From Amycolatopsis xylanica (GTDB lineage Bacteria > Actinomycetota > Actinomycetes > Mycobacteriales > Pseudonocardiaceae), in contig NZ_FNON01000003.1 of assembly GCF_900107045.1 (NCBI RefSeq), positions 992,001 to 1,056,000 on the forward strand: a stretch of 64,000 nt of DNA, given 5' to 3'. The position numbers and the translations under genes are program-made. The number at the start of each line of letters is the position of its first letter. The first letter of the stretch is position 1. The notes under the pieces were generated by a model. It searched no databases and was not told the origin of the DNA. It saw only the letters and a program-made list of their open reading frames with translations. Positions 1 to 8,764 of the stretch are shown here, piece after piece.

Positions 1-503
1 TTGACGAGGTCAGGCGCGAAGCGCTCGGCGTTGCTCTGGTCGCGGTCGAACAGCCAGCCCATGTGCGCGTGCCAGAAACCCTTGGCGATCGCGACCGGCG
101 AGGTGCCGTACGCCCACGGGGAGTGCGGGTCGCCGTCGCGGTCGGAGAACGCGTGGTGACGGCGGTGGTCGGCGACCCAGGTGATGACCGGGCCCTGCAG
201 CGCCATGCTGCCCGCGATCGCCAGCAGCACGCGCAGCCACGGCTTGGCCTTGAAGGAGCCGTGCGTGAAGTAGCGGTGGTACGAAACCGTGATACCCAGC
301 CCGCTGATGCAGTAGAAGACGACGAAGATGGCGACATCCACCCAGGTCAGGCCCCAGCCCCAGGCGAAGGGCACGGCCGCGAGCAGCGCCAGCAGCGGGG
401 CGATGACCCCGAAGTAGACAGTGGCCTGGACACCGAAGCCCCGCTGCCCGCTGATGACGGGTTTCGGTCCGGTGGAGGTGGAACGGTCAAGGGTGGCCGT
501 CAT
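1..503 (-). CDS. Fatty acid (acyl-CoA) desaturase, C-terminus beyond the window
   Basis: Membrane di-iron desaturase that introduces a double bond into acyl chains, most likely a delta-9 stearoyl-CoA type enzyme. The ATG at 503 follows a CAGGAG ribosome site. Hydrophobic segments lie around residues 28-47 and 55-72. Two of the three family histidine boxes are visible: HRYFTH at residues 76-81 and HRRHH at 113-117. The third box (HNNHH type) would lie beyond the left edge, so the gene is cut at about residue 167. It is divergent from tRNA-Gln, with a dyad at 571-583 in its upstream region. The family is clear; the exact acyl substrate is inferred. Confidence 0.93.
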   Translation of the reverse strand, partial: MTATLDRSTSTGPKPVISGQRGFGVQATVYFGVIAPLLALLAAVPFAWGWGLTWVDVAIFVVFYCISGLGITVSYHRYFTHGSFKAKPWLRVLLAIAGSMALQGPVITWVADHRRHHAFSDRDGDPHSPWAYGTSPVAIAKGFWHAHMGWLFDRDQSNAERFAPDLV

Positions 504-570
504 ATAACTTCGCTCCTGATTGCTCTAACTGCAGGTAGGAGCCCTAGATAGGACGACCTTACCTACGATT

Positions 571-583
571 CCGTAAGTTACGG
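571..583. promoter_or_regulatory. 13-bp dyad upstream of the desaturase
   Basis: CCGTAA-G-TTACGG is a perfect dyad 68-80 nt upstream of the desaturase start, inside a short region that is less GC-rich than its surroundings. Actinobacterial desaturase genes are commonly controlled by TetR-type lipid regulators, so an operator is plausible. No regulator gene is adjacent within the window. Confidence 0.4.
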
Positions 584-668
584 TACCGGAGGTTTCGCCG
601 CTTGGGGAGAGCCGAACACCCCGCCTGACGGCGACGGTGTCAGGTCTGGATATCCTGACCAGGATCGA

Positions 669-740
669 TCCGCCGTAGTGTAATCGGCAGCACTTCAGAT
701 TTTGGTTCTGACAGTTCAGGTTCGAATCCTGGCGGCGGAG
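669..740 (+). tRNA. tRNA-Gln (anticodon UUG)
   Basis: A full cloverleaf can be folded. The 7-bp acceptor stem is TCCGCCG/CGGCGGA, the anticodon stem TCAGA/TCTGA encloses the loop TTTTGGT with anticodon TTG, and the T arm contains GGTTCGAATCC. The discriminator is G740, followed by CA, so the CCA end is not fully encoded. It lies between the divergent desaturase and the diguanylate cyclase gene. Confidence 0.96.
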
Positions 741-796
741 CAAGCTCAGCATCACCCGGCAAGCAGAATCCGGTAAGCGACGACCCATGGGGGTGT

Positions 797-2554
797 GTGC
801 CGCTGCACGAAGAGGCGATCGAGCCCAGGAACGCTGCCAGACGTCAGACTCTCGCGGACATGTCCGACGCCTGGCTGCTAGGCCGCGCGCGCGAGCTGCT
901 CGCGGCCGTGCAACGCGTCGAGCACACCGAACAGCTGGAGATCGTGTCGCATCTCGACGAGATGCTCAGCGAGACCCAGCGCCGCGGTGAACCGCTGCTC
1001 GTCGCCCATCTGCTGCGCGCTTCGGCGGCCGCCAGGCTGGTCACCCGCGGGCTGGCCGAAGAGGCCGAGCCACGCCTCGACGAGATGCTCGCGCACACCC
1101 GCCGCCACGGCTTCGCGCTGCTGCGCGCCGACGCGCACGCGCTGCGCGGGCGCCGCCTCATGCTCGCCGAGCAGGAGGACGCCTCGCTCACCGAGATCGC
1201 CAGGGCGCTCGCCATCCTGGACGACTCCGAGACCCCCGACATGCAGTTCGGCAGGCGGGAATGGGCGCGGATGCAGTCCGGCGCGCTCATCGACTGCTTC
1301 ATCGTGCTCAACCAGCTCGGCGTGTACGAAGCCGCCGAGGAGGTCATCGGCCGCGCGCACCAGTCGATCCGCGACACCGCCAGCCCGCACGAGATCACCC
1401 TGCAGCTGATGAACCGCGTCAAGATGCTGCTCGGCTGGGGCCTGCGGCTCGAACGCGTCGAGTCCTACGACGAGGCCGCCGAGAAGTTCCGGGTCGCCGC
1501 CTCGATGGCGCTGGCCGCCGAGGGCCCGTTCACCGAGTCGCTGTTCCCCCGGCTGACCGGCGTCTCCGCGGTCGACCAGGTCGGCGTGCTCGCGGCCGCG
1601 CTCGCGCTCGCCACCCCGGACGGCGTGCACATCGAGCGGCTCGAAAAGCTCAACACCGAACGCTTCTTCCCGCACGAGCACGAGATCGTCGTGATCGCGC
1701 TGGCCCGCTGCTACGACAAGGTCGGCCGCCGCGCGGACGCGCTCGACCTGCTGCGCAGCACCCGCTCGAAGCTCGCCGAGACGATCTCGTCGCCGTCGAT
1801 GCGGCTGAACCTCGCCCGCGAGCTGGCCAGGCTGGACAACGTGCCGGACGTCGAAACCGGGATCACCCAGTCGCTGATCGACTACGCGACCACGCTGGAG
1901 ACCGAGATGTGGTCGCTGCGCGAGTCGCAGATCGCCACGCTCAACGCGCGCCGCGAGCACGAGCGGCTCTCCGCCGAGCACGGCGCGATCACCCAGCAGG
2001 CGCTGCAGGACCCGCTCACCGGCCTGCCCAACCGCCGCGCGCTCGACGAGCGGCTCCGCACGCTGGCCGCGTCCGCCGACGCCCAGCCGCTCGCGGTCGC
2101 GCTGGTCGACCTCGACGGCTTCAAGGGCGTCAACGACAAGCAGTCGCACGCGGCGGGCGACGACGTGCTCCGCATCGTCGCGAGCACACTGCGTGACGCG
2201 CTGCGGGGTGACGACATCGTCGCCCGCTACGGCGGCGACGAGTTCATCGCGCTGCTGCCCGGCGCGCCGGTGTCGGCCGCGAAGCAGGCGCTCGGCCGCG
2301 CGGTGTCGAAGGTCGCGGCGCTGCCGCACAGCCTGAGCCACGGCGTCACGCTGTCGGTCGGCCTCGTGTCGCTGCGGCCGCAGGAGCGGGCCGAGCAGGT
2401 CCTCTCCCGTGCGGACGCGGCGATGTACGAGGCGAAACGCGGCGGCGGCAACCAGGTCGCGTCGGCCAACTCGATGGCCGTCGATGCGGCGGTCAGCAAG
2501 CCGACCGGCAGCGGACTGGATGACCCTTCATGGGGCTTCGAGCCCCCCACGTAG
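797..2554 (+). CDS. Diguanylate cyclase with N-terminal helical-repeat region (GGDEF)
   Basis: Predicted cytoplasmic enzyme making cyclic di-GMP from two GTP. The first ~385 residues are helix-rich and Ala/Leu/Arg-rich, like a TPR-type scaffold. A short coiled-coil-like linker follows, then a C-terminal GGDEF domain beginning near DPLTGLPNRRALDERL. The active-site motif is an intact GGDEF at residues 479-483. The product-inhibition I-site RGDD (470-473) sits exactly five residues before it, so both catalysis and allosteric feedback look intact. There is no EAL domain and no membrane segment. The GTG start at 797 is the longest reading; an internal ATG at 860 is possible. No obvious partner is adjacent; glmU follows after 45 nt. 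Confidence 0.9.
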   Translation: MPLHEEAIEPRNAARRQTLADMSDAWLLGRARELLAAVQRVEHTEQLEIVSHLDEMLSETQRRGEPLLVAHLLRASAAARLVTRGLAEEAEPRLDEMLAHTRRHGFALLRADAHALRGRRLMLAEQEDASLTEIARALAILDDSETPDMQFGRREWARMQSGALIDCFIVLNQLGVYEAAEEVIGRAHQSIRDTASPHEITLQLMNRVKMLLGWGLRLERVESYDEAAEKFRVAASMALAAEGPFTESLFPRLTGVSAVDQVGVLAAALALATPDGVHIERLEKLNTERFFPHEHEIVVIALARCYDKVGRRADALDLLRSTRSKLAETISSPSMRLNLARELARLDNVPDVETGITQSLIDYATTLETEMWSLRESQIATLNARREHERLSAEHGAITQQALQDPLTGLPNRRALDERLRTLAASADAQPLAVALVDLDGFKGVNDKQSHAAGDDVLRIVASTLRDALRGDDIVARYGGDEFIALLPGAPVSAAKQALGRAVSKVAALPHSLSHGVTLSVGLVSLRPQERAEQVLSRADAAMYEAKRGGGNQVASANSMAVDAAVSKPTGSGLDDPSWGFEPPT

Positions 2555-2599
2555 GATGAACTCCCGGTAGGAACCCCCCGTTTCCTTGTTGGGAGAGCT

Positions 2600-4063
2600 G
2601 TGACCGGCCCGCTGAGCACGTTGATCCTCGCCGCGGGTGAGGGCACCCGCATGCGTTCGTCCACCCCGAAGGTGCTGCACCCGATCGCCGGGCGCCCGCT
2701 CGTCGAGCACGCGGTCCGCGCGGCCGCCGCGCTCGACCCCGAGCACCTCGTGGTCGTCGTCGGCCACGGCCGTGACGCCGTGGGCGCGCACCTGGAGACC
2801 GTCGGCGCGGCACTCGGCCGCACGGTGACCACCGCGGTGCAGGAAGAGCAGAAGGGCACCGGCCACGCCGTCGGCTGCGCGCTGGAGAAGCTCCCGCCCG
2901 CGCTCACCGGCACGGTGCTGGTCAGCTACGGCGACGTGCCGCTGCTCGACACCGCCACCCTCGCCGCGCTGCTGAAGTCGCACACCGAGGCGGGCAACGC
3001 GGTCACCGTCCTGACCGCGACCGTCGCCGACCCGACCGGCTACGGCCGCATCGTGCGCGACGGCTCCGGCGCCGTCGCGGCGATCGTCGAGCAGAAGGAC
3101 GCCACCGAAGAGCAGCGCGCGATCCAGGAGATCAACTCCGGTGTGTACGCGTTCGACGCGGCGGTCCTGCTCGACGGCCTCTCGCGGCTCTCGACCGACA
3201 ACGCGCAGGGCGAGCTGTACCTGACCGACGTGCTGGGCATCGCGCGCGGCGACGGTAAGCACGTCGGCGCGCTGGTGGTCGACGACCCGTGGCTGACCGA
3301 GGGCGTCAACGACCGCGTGCAGCTCTCGGTGCTCGGCGCCGAGCTGAACCGGCGGATCGTGCGCGACTGGCAGAAGTCGGGCGTCACGGTCACCGACCCG
3401 GCGTCCACCTGGATCGACGCGGGGGTCACCCTGTCGCGTGATGTCGTGATCGAGCCCGGCGTGCAGCTGAAGGGCTCCACCTCGGTCGGCGAGGGCGCGA
3501 AGATCGGCCCGGACACGACGCTCGAGAACGTGACCGTCGGCGCCCGCGCGTCGGTCGTGCGCACGCACGGCTCGGACGCGGTGCTCGGCGACGGTGTCTC
3601 CGTCGGCCCGTTCGCGTTCCTGCGCCCCGGCACCGACCTGGGGAACAAGGGCAAGATCGGCACTTTCGTCGAGACGAAGAACGCGAAGATCGGCGAAGGC
3701 TCGAAGGTGCCGCATCTCACGTACGTCGGCGACGCCACAATCGGGGACCACTCCAACATCGGCGCGGCTAGCGTCTTCGTGAACTACGACGGCGTGAACA
3801 AGCACCACACCACCATCGGCTCACACGTGCGCATGGGGTCGGACAACATGTACGTCGCCCCGGTGACCATCGGCGATGGCGCTTACAGTGGGGCGGGCAC
3901 GGTCATCCGGCGCGATGTGCCGCCGGGCGCGCTGGCCGTGTCCACCGGGCCACAGCGCAACCTCGAAGGCTGGGTCGTCCGGCGCAGGCCGGGCACGCCG
4001 GCGGCGGAAGCAGCGTCCGCCGCACTCGATGAAGAGAACACCGACGGGGAGTCGAAAGAATGA
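2600..4063 (+). CDS. glmU: Bifunctional UDP-GlcNAc pyrophosphorylase / glucosamine-1-phosphate N-acetyltransferase
   Basis: Makes UDP-N-acetylglucosamine for peptidoglycan and other cell-wall polymers: the C-terminal domain acetylates GlcN-1-P and the N-terminal domain transfers UMP. The N-terminal uridyltransferase motif LAAGEGTRMRS is at residues 10-20. The C-terminal half is a left-handed beta helix of hexapeptide repeats with the GNKGKIGTFVETKNAKIG stretch and the NYDGVNKH acetyl-CoA/active-site region. The length of 487 aa fits the actinobacterial enzymes with an acidic, Ala-rich tail. The GTG start has GGGAGAG upstream. Its TGA overlaps the prs ATG (ATGA), indicating translational coupling, as in other actinobacteria. 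Confidence 0.98.
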   Translation: MTGPLSTLILAAGEGTRMRSSTPKVLHPIAGRPLVEHAVRAAAALDPEHLVVVVGHGRDAVGAHLETVGAALGRTVTTAVQEEQKGTGHAVGCALEKLPPALTGTVLVSYGDVPLLDTATLAALLKSHTEAGNAVTVLTATVADPTGYGRIVRDGSGAVAAIVEQKDATEEQRAIQEINSGVYAFDAAVLLDGLSRLSTDNAQGELYLTDVLGIARGDGKHVGALVVDDPWLTEGVNDRVQLSVLGAELNRRIVRDWQKSGVTVTDPASTWIDAGVTLSRDVVIEPGVQLKGSTSVGEGAKIGPDTTLENVTVGARASVVRTHGSDAVLGDGVSVGPFAFLRPGTDLGNKGKIGTFVETKNAKIGEGSKVPHLTYVGDATIGDHSNIGAASVFVNYDGVNKHHTTIGSHVRMGSDNMYVAPVTIGDGAYSGAGTVIRRDVPPGALAVSTGPQRNLEGWVVRRRPGTPAAEAASAALDEENTDGESKE

Positions 4064-5040
4064 GTCCGAAGTCCGGTACGCCGAAGAAGAACCTCATGCT
4101 CTTCTCCGGCCGCGCCCACCGGGAACTCGCGGAAGAGGTCGCCAAGCACCTCAACGTGACGATCACCCCGCAGACCGCGCACGATTTCGCCAACGGTGAG
4201 ATCTTCGTCCGGTTCGAGGAGTCCGTCCGCGGTACCGACGCCTTCGTCATCCAGAGCCACACCACGCCCATCAACGAGTGGGTGATGGAGCAGCTGATCA
4301 TGGTCGACGCGCTCAAGCGCGCGAGTGCCAAGCGGATCACCGTGGTCATGCCGTTCTACCCGTACGGCCGCCAGGACAAGAAGCACAAGGGCCGCGAGCC
4401 GATCTCGGCCCGGCTGATCGCGGACCTGTTCAAGACCGCCGGCGCGGACCGGATCATGACGGTCGACCTGCACACCGCGCAGATCATGGGCTTCTTCGAC
4501 GGCCCGGTCGACCACCTGCTCGCGCAGAACGTGCTGGCCGAGCACATCAAGAAGACCTACGACAACGCCGACATCACCGTGGTCTCGCCCGACTCGGGCC
4601 GGGTCCGGCTGGCGGAGAAGTGGGCGCAGCAGCTCGGCGACAAGCCGATCGCGTTCATCCACAAGACCCGTGACCCCGACAAGCCGAACCAGGCCGTCGC
4701 GAACCGCGTGGTCGGCCGGGTGCGCGGCAGGCTCTGCGTCCTGATCGACGACATGATCGACACCGGCGGCACGATCGTGAAGGCCACCGAGGCGCTGCTC
4801 GACGAGGGCGCGGCCGACGTCGTCATCGCGTCGACGCACGGCATCCTGTCGGACCCGGCGACCGAGCGCCTGTCGAACTGCAAGGCGCGCGAGGTCATCG
4901 TCACCAACACGCTGCCGATCCCGCCGGAGAAGCGCTTCCCCGGCCTGACGGTGCTGTCGATCGCCCCGCTGCTGGCGCGCGCGATCCAGGAGGTCTTCGA
5001 GGACGGCTCGGTCACGAGCCTCTTCGACGGCGCCGCCTGA
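4060..5040 (+). CDS. prs: Ribose-phosphate pyrophosphokinase (PRPP synthetase)
   Basis: Converts ribose 5-phosphate and ATP to PRPP, the precursor for purines, pyrimidines, histidine, tryptophan and NAD. At 326 aa it is the normal class I length. Visible motifs are the ATP-loop and Mg region MPFYPYGRQDKKHKGREPIS, the flexible loop with VVSPDSGRV, and the PRPP-binding loop VLIDDMIDTGGTI. It overlaps glmU by 4 nt and is followed by a strong hairpin terminator, so glmU-prs is one transcription unit. Confidence 0.98.
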   Translation: MSPKSGTPKKNLMLFSGRAHRELAEEVAKHLNVTITPQTAHDFANGEIFVRFEESVRGTDAFVIQSHTTPINEWVMEQLIMVDALKRASAKRITVVMPFYPYGRQDKKHKGREPISARLIADLFKTAGADRIMTVDLHTAQIMGFFDGPVDHLLAQNVLAEHIKKTYDNADITVVSPDSGRVRLAEKWAQQLGDKPIAFIHKTRDPDKPNQAVANRVVGRVRGRLCVLIDDMIDTGGTIVKATEALLDEGAADVVIASTHGILSDPATERLSNCKAREVIVTNTLPIPPEKRFPGLTVLSIAPLLARAIQEVFEDGSVTSLFDGAA

Positions 5041-5043
5041 GCC

Positions 5044-5092
5044 AACGCCCCGAAGCCACTTGCGGTCCCGTAAGTGGCTTTGGGGCGTTTTG
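5044..5092 (+). terminator. Intrinsic terminator after prs
   Basis: The inverted repeat ACGCCCCGAAGCCACTT / AAGTGGCTTTGGGGCGT has a short loop and ends in GTTTT. It starts 4 nt after the prs stop codon. The AAGCCACTT...AAGTGGCTT stem makes it a near-perfect long hairpin. Confidence 0.85.
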
Positions 5093-5152
5093 CGTCTCCG
5101 CCCTGGGCGAAACGGCGGATGATTCCTCGGCCGAGAGCGCTAGCGTCGGTCC

Positions 5153-6025
5153 ATGGGGAACTTCAAGTTCGGGGTGAGCCTTCGCGCGGTCGAAGGCAGC
5201 GCCCAGTGGATCACGAAGTGCCGCCGGGCCGAAGAGCTCGGCTACCGGGCCATCACCGTGCCCGATCATCTCGGCGAGCGCTGCCCGGCGCCGCTGCCCG
5301 CGCTCGCGGTGGCGGCGGCCGTCACCGAGCACCTCCGAGTCGGCCCGCTCGTGATGAACGTGCCGTTCTACAACGCCGCGCTGCTCGCCCGCGACGTCGC
5401 CACCACCATCCAGCTCACCGGCGACCGGTTCGATCTCGGCCTCGGCGCAGGCCACATGAAGTCCGAGTTCGTCGAAGCGGGCCTGCCATGGCAGCGCGCG
5501 TCGATGCGGATCGCGATCCTCGACAAGACGATCACCGAGCTGAACCGCCGCCTGGTCGAGGACGGCACCACGCCCCCGCCGCTGCTGCTCGCGGGCAACA
5601 GCGACGGCGTGCTGGAACTGGCCGCCAAGCACGCGGACATCGTCGGTTTCGCCGGCCTGCGCCAGGCGCCCGGCCAGTCACCGGGCACCTTCCAGCTCGA
5701 CGACGCCGAGGCCGTCGACGAGCGCGTCGCGTTCTTCCGCTCGCGCGCGGGTGATCGCGAGGTCGAGTACAACATGCTGATCCAGAAGGTCGAGATCACC
5801 GAAGACCGGCGTGCGGCCGTCGAAGCGTGGCAGGACTCGATCCCGCGGGACATCCTCGACACCGACCGGCTGCTCGACGCTCCGCAGCTGCTGTTCGGGA
5901 CCGTCGAGGAGATCACCGCGCAACTGGTCGCCCGGCGTGAGCGCTACGGCTTCTCGTACATCAGCGTGTTCGAGCCGGAAATGGAGAAGTTCGCACCGGT
6001 CGTGCGGGCGCTCGCCGGTACTTAG
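5153..6025 (+). CDS. LLM-class F420-dependent oxidoreductase (luciferase-like fold)
   Basis: Predicted cytoplasmic flavin/deazaflavin oxidoreductase with a luciferase-like TIM barrel. The 290-aa protein begins MGNFKFGVSLRAVEG and contains LGYRAITVPDHLGER, the RFDLGLGAGHMKSEF strand-loop typical of the actinobacterial TIGR03621-type group, and the C-terminal stretch GFSYISVFEPEMEKFAPVV. The substrate cannot be read from sequence. The ATG follows GCGCTAGCGTCGGTCC without a clear ribosome site, so a short leader is possible. The stop overlaps the convergent lipoprotein stop by 4 nt. Confidence 0.88.
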   Translation: MGNFKFGVSLRAVEGSAQWITKCRRAEELGYRAITVPDHLGERCPAPLPALAVAAAVTEHLRVGPLVMNVPFYNAALLARDVATTIQLTGDRFDLGLGAGHMKSEFVEAGLPWQRASMRIAILDKTITELNRRLVEDGTTPPPLLLAGNSDGVLELAAKHADIVGFAGLRQAPGQSPGTFQLDDAEAVDERVAFFRSRAGDREVEYNMLIQKVEITEDRRAAVEAWQDSIPRDILDTDRLLDAPQLLFGTVEEITAQLVARRERYGFSYISVFEPEMEKFAPVVRALAGT

Positions 6026-7164
6026 CCGCCGATCGCCTTGAACTCGGTGTCCAGCTTGCCCTTGAGCGCCGGGAAGTCGATCGCCGCCCGGACGTCGGCG
6101 GTGGCCGACGGCTGCGACAGGACCTTGTAGTTCGCGGTGCGGTTGGGCAGGTTGAACTTGACCGTGCACGCCATCGTGCTGGAGGTGTTCGGCGCCGCGG
6201 TGGCCTCGGCGCTGCAGTTCTGCCCGGCGAGGCCCTCCGCGGTGACCTGCACGGTCAGCACCAGGTGCACCTGCGAGCCCGAGGAGTCGCCGCCGACGAG
6301 CACGTTCGCCACGGTGACCGTCGTGGTGCAGGAGGCGTTGCCGCTGTTGCAGTCGAACTTGTGGTCCGCGATGGCCGCGCTCGCCTGCGCGACGGAGTCG
6401 GCGGGCTGGCCGAAGGCGTCGAGCTTCGCGTTGAGGTCGTCGTGGAACTTCTTGGCGACGTCGGGCGCGGCCGGGTCGATGGTCAGCTGCGTGCCGAGCG
6501 CTCCGGCGGCGGCCGGGTCGATCGCCGCCGCGGCCACGCTGACCAGCCGGTTGGGCTTGGCCGTGCTCACCTGCAGCGAGCCGGTCGGCGTCTTGATGTC
6601 GAACACCTCGGTGCCGTCGGGCAGCTTGGTGCGCACCGGCTCGGCCAGCTGGTCCACAGTGGACAAGGTGGCGCGGATCTTCTCGGCCGCCTTGGCCGGC
6701 ACCAGCAGCGTCGCCGGGTTCACCGGCAGCTCGGAGGCCTCCGCCTTGGCCCAGCCCTTCGCGTAGAGGTCGCCGAGTTCCTGCTTGATGCCGCGGGACT
6801 TCCAATACCCCGCGCCCGCCGAGAGGTAGAGCTTGCCGTCGGCGATCACCAGCTGCGCGCCCTGGTTGTCGAGCAGCAGCGTGCCGAGCGAGGTGCCCGC
6901 CTTGGTGACACGCAACGTGAGGTCGACGGGCGCGCCGGCCGAGTCCTTCGCGGTGCCGTGGTAGACGGCGATGGGCTGGTCGGCGAAGGTCTTCAACGCG
7001 GTTTCGACGGCGTCGCGCTGCTCGGCGCGCCGGTCCGCCTTCTGCTGGTCGGCGGCGGAGACACCGGCGGACCCGGTCACCGAAACCTGGCAGCCCGCGA
7101 GCAGCAAGCCCGCCATCGCCGTCACCAACGCCACCCTGGCCCGCATACGTCCACACCCCGTCAT
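6022..7164 (-). CDS. LolA-like (LppX/LprAFG-type) lipoprotein
   Basis: Secreted, membrane-anchored lipoprotein. The N-terminus carries a lipoprotein signal peptide with lipobox LLAGC (Cys25 from the start at 7164; ATG 7146 is an equally plausible start giving MRARVALV). The mature part (~350 aa) contains a beta-rich segment beginning VYHGTAKDSAGAPVDLTLRV, with LTLRVTKAG, LVIADGKLYLSAGAGYW and FDIKTPTGSLQVS. This resembles the LolA/LprG fold that shuttles lipids or reports on envelope state. A C-terminal segment with four Cys residues follows. Its position between prs and rplY corresponds to lipoprotein lpqT in the mycobacterial order, although the folds may differ. Function is inferred only. 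Confidence 0.75.
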   Translation of the reverse strand: MTGCGRMRARVALVTAMAGLLLAGCQVSVTGSAGVSAADQQKADRRAEQRDAVETALKTFADQPIAVYHGTAKDSAGAPVDLTLRVTKAGTSLGTLLLDNQGAQLVIADGKLYLSAGAGYWKSRGIKQELGDLYAKGWAKAEASELPVNPATLLVPAKAAEKIRATLSTVDQLAEPVRTKLPDGTEVFDIKTPTGSLQVSTAKPNRLVSVAAAAIDPAAAGALGTQLTIDPAAPDVAKKFHDDLNAKLDAFGQPADSVAQASAAIADHKFDCNSGNASCTTTVTVANVLVGGDSSGSQVHLVLTVQVTAEGLAGQNCSAEATAAPNTSSTMACTVKFNLPNRTANYKVLSQPSATADVRAAIDFPALKGKLDTEFKAIGG

Positions 7165-7420
7165 CTAGGAGTCCCACCTCACCGCAGGGACCAGTCTGCC
7201 GCTAGCGCAATTCCGCCGACAGCCAGACCCCATACCGATTTCGGAACCCCGCCGCAACCGGACGGGATGTGGCTGGTCTACACTTTCGGGGATTGTCTCG
7301 GCGAGGCGGGCTCACCAGTGTGCCCGACGTGATCGACGCGGCGGCTTGAGTAAGGCCATGCGTCCACGTACTCGCCGCCGGCACCCGAGAACCAGTTCTT
7401 AGTTGAAGGAGTGCACCACC

Positions 7421-8026
7421 GTGTCCGAGGTACGTCTGACCGTCGAGCCGCGCACCGAATTCGGTAAGGGCGCCGCGCGCCGTACCCGCCGCGCTGGCAA
7501 AATCCCCGCAGTCCTCTACGGCCACGGCTCGGACCCGCGCCACCTGTCGCTGCCGGGCCTGGAGTTCGCCCGCGTCGTCCGTGAGCACGGCCAGAACGCC
7601 GTCATCACCCTCGAGGTCGAGAACTCGACCGAGCTGGCGCTGACCAAGACCGTCGTGATCCACCCGCTGCGCAACTACATCGAGCACGTCGACCTGCTGG
7701 TCGTCAAGCGCGGCGAGAAGATCTCCGTGGACGTCCCGGTCGTCGTGACCGGCACCCCGGCCGCCTCCACCCTGGTCAACCAGGACGTCGACACCATCAC
7801 CGTCGAGGTCGAGGCGCTGCACATCCCGGAGCAGATCGAGGTCTCGATCGAGGGCGCCGAGGCAGGCACCCAGATCCTCGCCTCCCAGGTGACGCTGCCC
7901 GCGGGCGCGACGCTGGTGACCGACGGCGAGCACCTGATCGTCGCCGTCAACGAGGCGCCGACCGAGGCTTCGCTCGAGGGTGGCGAGGGCGACGAGCCCG
8001 CCGCCGAAGAGCCCGCCGCCGAGTAA
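7421..8026 (+). CDS. rplY: 50S ribosomal protein L25/Ctc
   Basis: Binds 5S rRNA in the large ribosomal subunit. The N-terminal L25 domain (MSEVRLTVEPRTEFGKGAARRTRRAGKIPAVLYGHG) is followed by the TL5/Ctc beta domain (VDVPVVVTGTPAA...VEVEALHIPEQIEVSIEG) and an acidic Ala/Glu tail. The GTG at 7421 was chosen because GAAGGAG lies 10 nt upstream. A TTG at 7403 would place the start inside that ribosome site. The gene gives 201 aa and is followed by pth after 9 nt, the standard actinobacterial pair. Confidence 0.96.
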   Translation: MSEVRLTVEPRTEFGKGAARRTRRAGKIPAVLYGHGSDPRHLSLPGLEFARVVREHGQNAVITLEVENSTELALTKTVVIHPLRNYIEHVDLLVVKRGEKISVDVPVVVTGTPAASTLVNQDVDTITVEVEALHIPEQIEVSIEGAEAGTQILASQVTLPAGATLVTDGEHLIVAVNEAPTEASLEGGEGDEPAAEEPAAE

Positions 8027-8035
8027 CTCCTTTTC

Positions 8036-8629
8036 GTGACTGAAGAACTGCCGGGGGCCGGCGAGCAGGTTCTGCTCGCCGGCCTTGGCAATCCAGGACC
8101 CCAGTACGCGGGCAACCGGCACAACGTCGGTTTCATGGTCCTCGACGAGCTGGCCGCCAGGGTCGGCGGCAAGTTCAAGGGCCACAAGAGCGGCGCTGAG
8201 CTGCTCGAAGGCAGGCTGGCCGGTCGTCGCGTGGTGCTCGCGAAGCCGCGGTCCTTCATGAACCTCTCGGGTGGGCCCGTGGTCGGCGCCGCCCGCTTCT
8301 ACAAGATCGCCCCGTCCGGCGTCGTCGTGGTGCACGACGAGCTGGACCTGGAGTTCGGCGCGCTGAAGATGAAGCTCGGCGGCGGCGACAACGGGCACAA
8401 CGGGCTCCGGTCGATCACCAAGTCGCTGGGCACCAAGGACTATTACCGGGTGCGGTTCGGCGTCGGCCGCCCGCCCGGCCGCCAGGACCCCGCCGATTTC
8501 GTGCTCAAGGATTTCTCCACGGTCGAGCGCAAGACGCTCGCGCTCGAGGTCGACCGCTGCGCCGACGCCGTCGAAGCCCTGATCGGGTCCGGCCTTTCCG
8601 CAGCTCAGAACACCTTCCACGCAGGGTAA
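8036..8629 (+). CDS. pth: Peptidyl-tRNA hydrolase
   Basis: Releases tRNA from stalled peptidyl-tRNA in the cytoplasm. The signature LLAGLGNPGPQYAGNRHNVGFMVLDEL includes the conserved Asn and catalytic His (RHNVG). KPRSFMNLSGGPV, VVHDELDLEFG and GGGDNGHNGLRSI are also typical. At 197 aa it is full length. The GTG start lies 9 nt after rplY, so the two genes are probably cotranscribed. Confidence 0.97.
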   Translation: MTEELPGAGEQVLLAGLGNPGPQYAGNRHNVGFMVLDELAARVGGKFKGHKSGAELLEGRLAGRRVVLAKPRSFMNLSGGPVVGAARFYKIAPSGVVVVHDELDLEFGALKMKLGGGDNGHNGLRSITKSLGTKDYYRVRFGVGRPPGRQDPADFVLKDFSTVERKTLALEVDRCADAVEALIGSGLSAAQNTFHAG

Positions 8630-8764
8630 CCTACATTTCGCTCGATGGAGTTAACCAGCTCTCACGATGGGTTTAACGACCGAGCGAAGCCTTTGCGTTA
8701 GATCTCAAAACGGTTAAGACGGTTACGGAAGTTATTTCGTCCGTCAAAAACTGGAGAGACTTTC

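Noticed and set aside
10..240. Independent small ORF at the left edge
   Set aside because: It lies in another frame of the truncated desaturase, which has histidine boxes and a ribosome site.
525..788. 87-aa ORF across tRNA-Gln on the minus strand
   Set aside because: It covers the tRNA in antisense and has no recognisable motif or ribosome site.
7403..7420. TTG 7403 as rplY start
   Set aside because: The ribosome site GAAGGAG lies within these codons and is correctly spaced for GTG 7421, where family homology begins.
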